Below the pieces are notes generated by a model that made no database searches, had not been told where the DNA came from, and saw nothing but the letters and a program-made list of their open reading frames with translations. The position numbers were made by a program, and so were the translations under genes. 49,883 bases of DNA. It comes from a virus. Positions within the stretch are counted from its first letter, which is position 1; every line of letters begins with the position of its first letter. Of the stretch, positions 41,514 through 48,909 are shown in pieces. The stretch lies in IMG/VR virus record IMGVR_UViG_3300030419_001475, positions 1-49,883 of that record; one strand, written 5' to 3'.

Positions 41514-41605
41514 TGGGCTTGGCACACAGGGAAAAACATAAACCTGCGGTGGCGTTTATACTCGCTGTTTAGGGTAATAATAAAAACCTAAATCAACCAA
41601 GCCCA
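41514..41605 (-). ncRNA. Candidate multi-stem structured RNA
   Basis: A 9-bp closing stem TGGGCTTGG (41514-41522) / CCAAGCCCA (41597-41605) encloses three smaller stems on the top-strand coordinates: CAGG/CCTG (41527-41530 with 41543-41546), GGCG/CGCT (41551-41554 with 41563-41566, one G-U) and TTTAGG/CCTAAA (41568-41573 with 41587-41592). This is a four-helix junction. It fills a 141-base gap between genes and lies 5' of a ribosome-binding site. It lacks the T-arm of a tRNA and I do not recognise a known riboswitch class. Confidence 0.5.
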
Positions 41606-41624
41606 CTATGAGCTCACCATTATG

Positions 41625-41840
41625 TCAAAACTTCTTTGTTTTTTCAATAGTGCTCTTTTCATTTTTATCTAATTTATTGCTTCGAAGAATATATCCATGA
41701 TAATACCACCATCCATTGCCATTCTTTTTAAAAAGCTCTGCTCTGTCTTTTTTCCACTTTTTATTTTGTGGAGCATCTGTACTATACTGCCATCCGCTCC
41801 TATAATATTTCCAATCTAAACTATTGCTTCTGCTGGCCAA
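41625..41840 (-). CDS. Hypothetical aromatic-rich basic protein, 71 aa
   Basis: MASRSNSLDWKYYRSGWQYST... rich in Trp, Tyr, Lys and Asn, with KNGNGWWYYHGYILRSNKLD. Overlaps the nuclease gene's end by 20 bases. Followed by the structured RNA candidate. Unrecognised. Confidence 0.5.
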   Translation of the reverse strand: MASRSNSLDWKYYRSGWQYSTDAPQNKKWKKDRAELFKKNGNGWWYYHGYILRSNKLDKNEKSTIEKTKKF

Positions 41841-42579
41841 TTAAACCTCCTCCACAAGCTTCGAAGTATGAACAATATTTATCATTACACTCCCATTTTA
41901 GAACAGGAGCAAAACCAAGTTCAATCGGAGGAGCTCCTTCTTTTACAGATTCATTTACTCTTTGCCAATACTCAACAGCCTCATCTATCATAGACATTGG
42001 AATTTCTAATTCTCGCATCTGAGAATCATTCTTGTTATAAAACAATAATGCCATTGATTTTATTTTTGGATAATCATTTAAGTAATGTTGAGCAGGATTA
42101 TTTATGTTATACCAATGAGCGTAGGTTGCTGTTTGCATCATATAATTTTTTACTGAATTTGGGTCATAATATGTTTTACCGAATATTGTTCGCCATTTCC
42201 AATAATTACAAGATTTTATATCGTAAAGCACACCATCATCTATCATAACTAAGTCAATAAATCCTCTGACATTTAAGTCATGTATATATAATTCTTTTTC
42301 TATAAAAATACGCGCTCCATTGTTTGATGCATACCATTGAATCGCGTCTTGTATGTCTGCGTGTATCACATCTCCAAGCCTAAACAATCGTAATGTATCA
42401 GCTTTTATTTCAGGAGTTTGTACCTTTTCTACAGACGAATAATAGTGTTTACGTGCACACATACCTGCTGATGAAGAATGAAACCATTCTTCTTTTCCAT
42501 CATATCTTTTGGATTTCTCAGCGTTTAGGTGAGCAACGTAATCATCATAGATTTGAGTGACTTTTGAGCTCTGTGCCAT
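41821..42579 (-). CDS. RecB/Cas4-like PD-(D/E)XK exonuclease with Cys cluster
   Basis: Catalytic core: H73 (VIHADIQ), D109 (GFIDLVMID), D120-I-K122 (YDIKS) and the QT-x-x-Y motif around 149. Cys41 near the N-terminus plus Cys231, Cys236 and Cys242 near the C-terminus have the spacing of a Cas4/AddB-type iron-sulfur cluster. It would degrade or resect DNA ends to feed the annealing protein downstream in the same operon. 252 aa, full length. Confidence 0.8.
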   Translation of the reverse strand: MAQSSKVTQIYDDYVAHLNAEKSKRYDGKEEWFHSSSAGMCARKHYYSSVEKVQTPEIKADTLRLFRLGDVIHADIQDAIQWYASNNGARIFIEKELYIHDLNVRGFIDLVMIDDGVLYDIKSCNYWKWRTIFGKTYYDPNSVKNYMMQTATYAHWYNINNPAQHYLNDYPKIKSMALLFYNKNDSQMRELEIPMSMIDEAVEYWQRVNESVKEGAPPIELGFAPVLKWECNDKYCSYFEACGGGLIGQQKQ

Positions 42580-42733
42580 TTGTCATCTTATCTGTGTTGA
42601 TTGATTTGCTTTTAACGAAATCCTCAACAAGGTTGCCAAGTTGTGTTTGCATAGATACATTTTGCATTGTGCAAAGTAACTTGAATTTACGCCAAGTCTC
42701 GTTATCGCATCTGAAAGTTCTCATGTTTCCCAT
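42545..42733 (-). CDS. Ribbon-helix-helix-like DNA-binding protein, 62 aa
   Basis: Start chosen at 42733 because GAGGAC lies 6 bases upstream. MRTFRCDNETWRKFKLLCTMQNVSMQTQLGNLVEDFVKSK has the short strand plus two helices typical of Arc/CopG/MetJ-type repressors, including the turn between helices (NVSMQ). The C-terminal tail is polar. First gene after boundary element copy C, beside a 14-base motif shared with the main control region, so it may be a transcriptional regulator. Confidence 0.55.
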   Translation of the reverse strand: MGNMRTFRCDNETWRKFKLLCTMQNVSMQTQLGNLVEDFVKSKSINTDKMTNGTELKSHSNL

Positions 42734-42807
42734 TTTTGTCCTCAATTAGTTAAAGAAATTATTACAATTATTATTTTAAACAAATACTTTTTTTATGTTT
42801 TTTTGTA

Positions 42808-42821
42808 TTATTTAATACTTG
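42808..42821. promoter_or_regulatory. Shared operator-like motif TTATTTAATACTTG
   Basis: Exact reverse complement of the repeat unit at 671-684. It lies 75-88 bases upstream of the ribbon-helix-helix-like gene and touches the AT palindrome. Recurrence at two transcription-unit heads supports a protein-binding site; autoregulation by the neighbouring gene is a hypothesis. Confidence 0.4.
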
Positions 42822-42862
42822 TATATATAGTAATATATATATATAAGTATAATAGCTTAACT
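42815..42862 (-). promoter_or_regulatory. AT-dinucleotide palindrome/promoter-like tract (boundary element copy C)
   Basis: ATACTT (42815-42820) returns as AAGTAT (42845-42850) around alternating TA runs. Read leftward it runs AGCTATTATACTTATATATATATATTACTATATATA, whose end matches the tract read rightward at 1088-1131. TATTATACT provides a possible -10. It precedes the leftward genes that begin at 42733. Confidence 0.45.
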
Positions 42863-42874
42863 ATTACTTTAACA

Positions 42875-42904
42875 AAGCCTAGGCTAAAGCTATAGCCTAG
42901 GCTT
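42875..42904. terminator. Double AGCCTAGGCT terminator hairpin (boundary element copy C)
   Basis: Two copies of the palindrome AGCCTAGGCT (42876-42885 and 42894-42903) form an 11-bp stem with an 8-base loop. Read leftward, the stem is followed by TTTGTTAAAG, a modest U-tract. It lies 17 bases beyond the stop of the gene at 42921 and would end that transcription unit. Confidence 0.65.
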
Positions 42905-42920
42905 ATGTTTAAGTAGTTAG

Positions 42921-43532
42921 TTAACAAATACGAAATCCGCCTGAATGTTCACAGAAATCTGCAAAGTTCATTACATTTTCTGAATCAAACGGATAATTTG
43001 ATTGCCAGTTTTTTACCATACCTTTGCCACTACAACCATTACATCCCTTACATTTATGCGCCCATTCATATCCTGTCGATTTATCATTTTCAAGAGATTT
43101 ATGATATTTTAGCCACTTTTCTTCTGATTGCCAACCTTCCCATTCTTTTCTTGTACCAGTTCCTTTGCATACGTTACATTTTTCAGTAGGCAAAGACCTT
43201 TGTTTATTTTTATAGGTACTAGCGTAAGATTCAATTTCGCCCTTTTTTTCTAAACTCCGCAATCTGCTAGCTATCTTTTTTGCTTTTGTTTTACTTATCT
43301 TATGTCCACCATTATTTCCGCCACCAGTTACATCTGCTACTGATAATATATCGCTACATTCTTTTATAACATAATCCCACAGAGGAGCCCACCACCATAC
43401 ATTATTTCTGAAATACGCTCCTTTTGTGTTATCTTGCCAAGCAAAATATGCTTTTGTAGTTTCTTCATCAGTAAAGTCGCAATCTGGTATTTTAGAGCTT
43501 GATGGATTAAGACCGTATAGGTCGTATCCCAT
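42921..43532 (-). CDS. Phage protein with partial DnaJ-type zinc finger, 203 aa
   Basis: Starts MGYDLYGLNP and contains GAYFRNNVWWWAPLWDYV, a combination I know from conserved phage proteins of unknown role. The second half carries CNVCKGTG (119-126), CKGC (161-164) and C167-SGKG, resembling the CxxCxGxG repeats of the DnaJ Cys-rich domain. Last gene before boundary element C, downstream of the AAA+/vWA genes; possibly their accessory protein. AAAGGAGTAA precedes the start. Confidence 0.6.
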   Translation of the reverse strand: MGYDLYGLNPSSSKIPDCDFTDEETTKAYFAWQDNTKGAYFRNNVWWWAPLWDYVIKECSDILSVADVTGGGNNGGHKISKTKAKKIASRLRSLEKKGEIESYASTYKNKQRSLPTEKCNVCKGTGTRKEWEGWQSEEKWLKYHKSLENDKSTGYEWAHKCKGCNGCSGKGMVKNWQSNYPFDSENVMNFADFCEHSGGFRIC

Positions 43533-43550
43533 TAAGATTACTCCTTTTGC

Positions 43551-44075
43551 TTAAGATTTTGCTTCTAAATGACTATCTACAGCTATATTTCCTTCATCTG
43601 TTCCAAAAACAGACGCTTCCATAGCATGTACATCAAATCTTTTACTGCAAAATTTATCAAAATCAAGCATCCTCTCTTTTGATTTAAGACCATCTCGAAG
43701 TTCTTTAATGCAACCTTGTAACTCTTCATCAGCTTGAAAATCTCCGCCACCCATCACAGTCTCCATTTGATTATTAAGAGCTACTGTCATTAAAGATACG
43801 ATAGTAGCATTCATAGACGCTTCTATCACTCCCATCATGCCTTTATGAGTTGATTTTATTGCCCTGTACAATCCCTTACGCTCAGATAAATAGAATTTTA
43901 CCATCATATAAAATTTAGCTGGTTGTCCTTTACTAGCGGTCATAAACTCAGCCAAATCATGACTTAAGCTCATATGTAGCTTATCATTTATCTCTACTTT
44001 TCGGAAATCGCCAGGTGGAATTCGTAAAGTAACTTCAACTGTTTGTTGAGCTACTCTATCTTTACTATTGTCCAT
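43551..44075 (-). CDS. Hypothetical protein linked to the AAA+/vWA pair, 174 aa
   Basis: Mixed alpha/beta protein: VEVTLRIPPGDFRKVEINDKLH, then a helical part with ASMNATIVSLMTVALNNQMETVMGGGDF and a charged end. Four bases separate its start from the vWA gene's stop. No family recognised; by position it could be the third component or substrate of the MoxR/vWA system. Confidence 0.5.
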   Translation of the reverse strand: MDNSKDRVAQQTVEVTLRIPPGDFRKVEINDKLHMSLSHDLAEFMTASKGQPAKFYMMVKFYLSERKGLYRAIKSTHKGMMGVIEASMNATIVSLMTVALNNQMETVMGGGDFQADEELQGCIKELRDGLKSKERMLDFDKFCSKRFDVHAMEASVFGTDEGNIAVDSHLEAKS

Positions 44076-44079
44076 TTGT

Positions 44080-45120
44080 TCACCTTAGCTTTCTTATTAC
44101 GTTAATTAAGTCTTTTCTATCATTCACTTGAAATACTGTGCCATTAAATTTTCTGTCGTACAAATGATTCTCATGCTCATATTCATCCTCATAATCATTG
44201 TTGAGCCAATATACTTCGTTATTGTGAGAAGCTAAACAAATCTGTCTAACTCCATCATAATCCCCAAAAAACAATATAACTCTATTGCGAAAAAAGTTAT
44301 GTAATGAATCCATCTGACAAGCAATTAAGTTCTTATCTTCTGGCATGCTAAATATATTCTCATATTCGTGTGTTTTAGCGTTCATCTTATGGGTTAACCT
44401 GGCGTTTGGGGCTAAGTATATGTCCAAATTACCTAACTTACAAGATAGATATGCTATTTGACCATAAAGTTTAGCAGACCTTTCACAACTTGGAGAGCTG
44501 TCTAATACCAATACTATGTTTTCACGCTCTCTTGACTGCATACAATGATAAATATTACGTCTTGTAATACTACGCATCATTAATTCTTGAACATCCCATT
44601 CGTCTTCGCCAATAATAGGCTCACCAGTCTTATCTTCAGCTAATTTAGATATTATTACAGCAAGAGATGATGAAAGTCTTCTGTCTCTTGTTGCATTAGC
44701 TTTGGTCATAATATTTGGAGCTCTGTCTTTGTTTCTCTTATACTCTGCTTTTTCAGCTCGAATTACATTATGCGACCAATCTCTATTTTGCTCATAACTA
44801 TCAAGCAAATACTCTAATCTGTCTTCAGACATATTTTGAGCTTTAAAATTAAAATTTTTGTTCTTTAAAGTTGACTTGTTGCCATATAATTTAGTTCTTG
44901 ATGCTTTTGATTTTGTAAAATTTTTATTCTTTATACTTTTTATTTGCAACTTGTCGTTTAACACCTTCTTTTTAGCTATCTTAGGTTTGACAGCCTTGGT
45001 GTTTTTATCACCGCCCCCACCCAAGCTTTGAAATGAATCAAAGCCTGGTGTTGGGCGTTTACCACTCGGAGTTTGCTGTGGTTTCCAATTTCTCCAATCT
45101 CGTTTAATAAGCTTAGACAT
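44080..45120 (-). CDS. vWA-domain protein (CobT/ViaA-like partner)
   Basis: A basic, disordered N-terminus (about residues 1-95, rich in Lys/Asn/Ser) precedes a helical linker and a von Willebrand A domain beginning NIVLVLDSSPSC. The MIDAS motif D207-x-S209-x-S211 is intact, and FFGDYDG (about residues 284-290) supplies the later metal-binding Asp. vWA proteins of this kind work with MoxR-family ATPases to remodel or insert metals into target proteins. Its start overlaps the ATPase stop by 8 bases. Confidence 0.7.
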   Translation of the reverse strand: MSKLIKRDWRNWKPQQTPSGKRPTPGFDSFQSLGGGGDKNTKAVKPKIAKKKVLNDKLQIKSIKNKNFTKSKASRTKLYGNKSTLKNKNFNFKAQNMSEDRLEYLLDSYEQNRDWSHNVIRAEKAEYKRNKDRAPNIMTKANATRDRRLSSSLAVIISKLAEDKTGEPIIGEDEWDVQELMMRSITRRNIYHCMQSRERENIVLVLDSSPSCERSAKLYGQIAYLSCKLGNLDIYLAPNARLTHKMNAKTHEYENIFSMPEDKNLIACQMDSLHNFFRNRVILFFGDYDGVRQICLASHNNEVYWLNNDYEDEYEHENHLYDRKFNGTVFQVNDRKDLINVIRKLR

Positions 45121-47191
45121 GAATTGAAGCAGCCTCCGCTAACTGTGACACAATACGCCTCATTCTTGAGAACGCTTGTGATTTATTTGCAACATTATTG
45201 TAGTTGTATCGAAATCCAAAGATAGCAAGATTTTCAAAAAGAAAGCAATAACACACGCTTGACGTGCTTTTATACATCTTGCCCATCATTCCCAATCTTA
45301 AACCTAAGAATCTCCATCCACGCTTCTTCAAATGTTTTGCTAATTTACGTTGATTTACCTTTACAGCTTTATAAACAGGAATACCCAATTCATTTCTCTC
45401 GCCACTAATAGAACATAAGTTCACCGTCAAAGCAAACAAACCTTCAAGGGCTTGTTTTGTGGGATTACCAGTTATATTAACTGATGCAATCGCATAGTCA
45501 GTTGAATCATTACCAAAGATGCCAACTTCGAATCCCTTACCAATATAGGTAGAAGATACGCTGTCTCTAATCATATCTGTTGATGATGAAGCAATTTGAG
45601 ATAATCCAAGCTCTCTTATTCTGTATACGTTCTCATTGATAATAGCAGAATATTCTATTCCATCGTGGTTTATAATATTGCGTATATTAAGTATACCATT
45701 ACCTCTACCATTATCTAACGCTTTAGAAAACAAGGCTAATGATGATTCATCAGTACCAAATTGACTAACATTCACAAACTGACCGGCATTAGAATTACGA
45801 CGCCAAAACTCTGTATTAGTAACAATGTTTTCAGCTGCAACAATAACAATAATTCCTTCATCCTTAGTCCATCGCATATCTATTGTCATAATTACGCTTC
45901 CATCTTGTTCCTTCATTGTATATCGAGCAACAACTTCATTTTTGGAATATCTACGTATTGTCCAAAGCTTCCAATTTGGTATGCGAGTTAAGTCTTTGAA
46001 GGTGCAGTTCTTGTCAACATAAGCAACTTCTGCAACTCCATCGAGTCTCCTAGCATATTGTGATTCGTTAATATCTGTAAGCTGATAAGGTTTTTTACGT
46101 ATTAATTTGCCGCGAATGACCTCAAAGTCATCCACGATTGCAACATCGTTATTAGCGATACGATTTTGCATATCTTGATGTGCCAGCATAGAGTAGTTTT
46201 CATCAGTATAGTCATAAATGCCATAGATTTCATCATCGCTAGGAATATCCTTAGCATCATCTATAGGCTTTGATTTAGTTAGGTAATCAATCTTAGTTGG
46301 CATAATCAGTTTCTTCTTCTCAACTTTCTTCTCAACTATCTCACCTGCGAATCGCTTACTGTCTAATTCAGCAATATTATCCTTCTCAGGTACATACTCG
46401 GATGTTTGAGCATCTTTTAATAAACTGTGGTTCTCAGGTGTTTTTGTAATAAACTGATAAACCAAGCTATTCCAATCTGCTCCCTTACCGAGAAAGCTAA
46501 TAGCGTCAAGAAGTTGTCTAATTTCCTGTATTGTTGCGGGTTTTGACATCCCGCTCATTACAGCCTTCTCATACAACTTGATTGCATTACCTAAATGCGG
46601 ATGACCATCGTGAGTTAACCTTAACGCTGACATAACAAGACTTGAATCAAGCGGATTAACATCAATCTTAGGAAATCTACGTAGCAAAGCTTCATGAAAT
46701 TCACGTTCATCATTTGCAGTGAAGAATATGAACATATTATCAAGATTTGCATTTATATCAGTTCCAGGGATTGATAAGCGCCCATACTGAAGAAAATCTA
46801 AAAAGAAACCATCAGCAGTTGGTCGTGTTTTATCCCACTCGTCAAGTACTAGCATCACTTTATTTTTATGTGATGCCTCAGCAGCTTGGAAAACGGTTGA
46901 TTTTTTAATCTCTACGCCACTTTTAGTTACTTCACTAGGAAGCATCTTAAGCACTAAGTCATCTTCTCTTGTTCCTGGAGCACATTGATAGAAAAACATT
47001 TCTACTCCGAGTGTCTTGCTAAGAACAATAGGAAGGTAACTTTTACCTGTACCTGCTGGGCCGTATAGAAATGCTCCACTAACTGGTTTAGTCTGTATCG
47101 CACTTGTAATACTAGCAGCAAAAGGTACACCGCAGATATATCCGTTTTCATTAAGCGACTTATGTATGCCCTTAACGGTTATTTCATGCAT
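45113..47191 (-). CDS. MoxR/CobS-type AAA+ ATPase with large C-terminal extension, 692 aa
   Basis: AAA+ core in residues 1-290: Walker A G44-P-A-G-T-G-K50-S, Walker B LVLDEWDK (114-121), sensor-1 N160 (FFTANDE) and an arginine-finger candidate at R171/R172 (LLRRFP). This is the MoxR/dynein-like ATPase look. About 400 further residues form a beta-rich and then helical C-terminal region that I do not recognise, much longer than usual for MoxR. The vWA partner is next in the operon. Likely a protein-remodelling machine. Confidence 0.75.
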   Translation of the reverse strand: MHEITVKGIHKSLNENGYICGVPFAASITSAIQTKPVSGAFLYGPAGTGKSYLPIVLSKTLGVEMFFYQCAPGTREDDLVLKMLPSEVTKSGVEIKKSTVFQAAEASHKNKVMLVLDEWDKTRPTADGFFLDFLQYGRLSIPGTDINANLDNMFIFFTANDEREFHEALLRRFPKIDVNPLDSSLVMSALRLTHDGHPHLGNAIKLYEKAVMSGMSKPATIQEIRQLLDAISFLGKGADWNSLVYQFITKTPENHSLLKDAQTSEYVPEKDNIAELDSKRFAGEIVEKKVEKKKLIMPTKIDYLTKSKPIDDAKDIPSDDEIYGIYDYTDENYSMLAHQDMQNRIANNDVAIVDDFEVIRGKLIRKKPYQLTDINESQYARRLDGVAEVAYVDKNCTFKDLTRIPNWKLWTIRRYSKNEVVARYTMKEQDGSVIMTIDMRWTKDEGIIVIVAAENIVTNTEFWRRNSNAGQFVNVSQFGTDESSLALFSKALDNGRGNGILNIRNIINHDGIEYSAIINENVYRIRELGLSQIASSSTDMIRDSVSSTYIGKGFEVGIFGNDSTDYAIASVNITGNPTKQALEGLFALTVNLCSISGERNELGIPVYKAVKVNQRKLAKHLKKRGWRFLGLRLGMMGKMYKSTSSVCYCFLFENLAIFGFRYNYNNVANKSQAFSRMRRIVSQLAEAASIHV

Positions 47192-47338
47192 TTAACGTAA
47201 CCTTAACTTTTGTATTTTGTTTTGTTTTTTAAGTTCGTTATTATTTTTACGCAGCTCGTCTATAATGCCGTGTAGGAATGTAATATACATTCCCATTATT
47301 GCAATTATAACTCCTGCGACTATTATTGTTTTTAACAT
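47192..47338 (-). CDS. Membrane-anchored coiled-coil mini-protein, 48 aa
   Basis: I start at 47338 (MLKTIIVAGVIIAIMGMYITF...), with GAAAGA upstream; the longer frame from 47374 adds 12 residues without a good site. One transmembrane span (residues 3-21) is followed by a charged coiled coil (IIDELRKNNNELKKQNKIQK). Its stop is directly next to the ATPase start, hinting that it may tether or assist that machine. Unrecognised. Confidence 0.5.
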   Translation of the reverse strand: MLKTIIVAGVIIAIMGMYITFLHGIIDELRKNNNELKKQNKIQKLRLR

Positions 47339-47461
47339 AGTTCTTTCATAAATCTTGCGAGGATAGAGAGCCATAGCACAATGTCTTACTTTAATACGGT
47401 AACTAAAGCGTCAAATTCTAGGCAATTTAACTCATTGCTGGCACTACCCCTATCCTCACTA

Positions 47462-47710
47462 TTAATCTAGCAATACTAAATATTCTTTTGGGTAATGTTG
47501 TTTGAACCAGTCCAATCCTTTACGTACAATCTTGTACATACCCAACATTTCCGCTCCCATAACTAAATCATATACTGCTACTGCTTCTGGCTCAAGTTCT
47601 ATCTCTTCGCCAGTAAATCTATTTGCTATAAATTCTTTTTCTTTAAATATAACGATATCTGGGAACAACTTAACCGCCTGTTCCCTTGGCGTAGGTGTCG
47701 GTGTGCTCAT
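47462..47710 (-). CDS. Hypothetical phage protein, 82 aa
   Basis: N-terminal Thr/Pro run (STPTPTPREQ) then KEKEFIANRFTGEEIELEPEAVAVYDLVMGAE and LDWFKQHYPKEYLVLLD. I recall similar short proteins in environmental phages, without known function. Overlaps the upstream gene by 4 bases. Confidence 0.55.
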   Translation of the reverse strand: MSTPTPTPREQAVKLFPDIVIFKEKEFIANRFTGEEIELEPEAVAVYDLVMGAEMLGMYKIVRKGLDWFKQHYPKEYLVLLD

Positions 47711-47964
47711 CTAAATCCAAACCTTTCCAATAATCTGTAAACCCACGAAGTTCTGCAGTAATTCACCCAAGCGGATAAAACAGTTTCTTTACGTTCAATC
47801 GCATGACTTTCCTCTGTGCTTAAATCCAGCATCTGTTGTAACTGTTGAATAAGTAATGGAGAAGCTTTATTTATTTTCGCTTCACAAATTATTGACATTA
47901 TCTCAGCAGGTGTCTTACCTACACACATATCAATAGCGTCTTCTTTGTGATTAGTCCTCTTCAT
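47707..47964 (-). CDS. Hypothetical protein, 85 aa
   Basis: Helical: DMCVGKTPAEIMSIICEAKINKASPLLIQQLQQMLDLSTEE, then WVNYCRTSWVYRLLERFGFR. Overlaps both neighbours (4 and 14 bases). Unrecognised; part of the small early-gene array. Confidence 0.5.
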   Translation of the reverse strand: MKRTNHKEDAIDMCVGKTPAEIMSIICEAKINKASPLLIQQLQQMLDLSTEESHAIERKETVLSAWVNYCRTSWVYRLLERFGFR

Positions 47965-48364
47965 TATTTAGCTTCCTTCCAACACCACCAAGTAATCCAC
48001 GACAATGTTCAGCTAATTTAAGAGCTTTCTTAAGTTTCGCATTAGCATCCTTAAGTTTCTGAGTACCATCTCTTACTTCAATTTCTGTAAGAGTAGCGGT
48101 ATCATAGTCTTCTGCAGCTTCTGTGGATAAATCGCCAATATCTTGTAGCTTACTACTTATTAGTTTCATCATACGAAATGGAACTATGATATTATTATTG
48201 CAATCACTACAACATCTGCCATCTGCAACAGGTTCAGCATTATGTCCTTTTGTCCATATTTCCTTACCAGTCTCAGGGTCAACCATTACATCTATCTTTT
48301 CATTACAGATACAACAAGGTTGCGTATTATCAGATGTGTAGTCTTTTATTACTAACTTGTCCAT
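47951..48364 (-). CDS. Zinc-finger-like protein with helical C-terminus, 137 aa
   Basis: Cysteine clusters CCIC (17-20) and CCSDC (51-55), with His41 between, form a likely zinc-binding module. The C-terminal ~75 residues are helical (LTEIEVRDGTQKLKDANAKLKKALKLAEHC). May bind nucleic acid or protein. Overlaps both neighbours (14 and 13 bases). Confidence 0.55.
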   Translation of the reverse strand: MDKLVIKDYTSDNTQPCCICNEKIDVMVDPETGKEIWTKGHNAEPVADGRCCSDCNNNIIVPFRMMKLISSKLQDIGDLSTEAAEDYDTATLTEIEVRDGTQKLKDANAKLKKALKLAEHCRGLLGGVGRKLNNEED

Positions 48365-48807
48365 CTTTCAATCTCCTCTGCTTTAATTCCTACCCTAGTA
48401 ATTAAATCCAATCGTTGCAATAATGATTCAGTATCCTTCTTTAAATTACCAGAATACCCATCATATGTGCGACGTTGTTTCATTAGTTCTAAAGCAAAGC
48501 TCAACGCCTTAATTGATAAGTACGTCTCTTCGAGCAATCGTTTTAGATACACTACATCATTAGGTGGAGCACTTGAAAATGACAACATTGTGTTATGTGC
48601 AGTAAGATGGTCTGCTTCAGATAATTCTGAGTACCATTCTTTATCTACATCTTCTAAGCAAAAAGGATTGTCATAATCTGCACTACCATCCTCAAACATA
48701 GGATAAAGCACTGCAATCTCTGTATCAAGTACAGAACCAACAGAATGTAGAGCTACTTGACTATTTGGCAACTCTTTATCTATTGTGTCTACTTTGTTTT
48801 TTTGCAT
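48352..48807 (-). CDS. Hypothetical acidic protein, 151 aa
   Basis: Start chosen at 48807, where AGGAAGG lies 8 bases upstream; the earlier ATG at 48843 would run into the structured RNA candidate. Acidic, helical C-terminal half (LKRLLEETYLSIKALSFALELMKQRR). Unrecognised. Translation would be directly affected by the structured element immediately 5' of it. Confidence 0.55.
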   Translation of the reverse strand: MQKNKVDTIDKELPNSQVALHSVGSVLDTEIAVLYPMFEDGSADYDNPFCLEDVDKEWYSELSEADHLTAHNTMLSFSSAPPNDVVYLKRLLEETYLSIKALSFALELMKQRRTYDGYSGNLKKDTESLLQRLDLITRVGIKAEEIERWTS

Positions 48808-48831
48808 TGTTATTTCCTTCCTATTAAGTCT

Positions 48832-48895
48832 GAGGTAGCACATCCTTGTTCCCTGCGGAAGGAGTGGAGGTCAGTTGTGGTTGACGCGCTACCTC
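48832..48895 (-). ncRNA. Candidate three-way-junction leader RNA
   Basis: An 8-bp closing stem GAGGTAGC (48832-48839) / GCTACCTC (48888-48895) encloses two hairpins: TCCTT/AAGGA (48843-48847 with 48859-48863) and GTCA/TGAC (48870-48873 with 48882-48885). Read leftward, the element ends about 20 bases before the ribosome-binding site of the 48807 gene. More GC-rich than neighbouring DNA. It shares the heptamer CCTGCGG (top strand) with the 41.5-kb candidate. No known class recognised. Confidence 0.5.
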
Positions 48896-48909
48896 TAAAT
48901 CTTTTGTAA

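Noticed and set aside
41514-41605. tRNA or tRNA-like gene
   Set aside because: The closing stem and three inner arms suggest a cloverleaf, but the stem is 9 bp, there is no GGTTCRAANCC T-arm and no proper anticodon arm.
47375-47461. Small gene in the gap between the 47192 and 47462 genes
   Set aside because: Only frames of a few codons are open leftward; TTGACG is present but no fitting -10 follows, so nothing is supported here.
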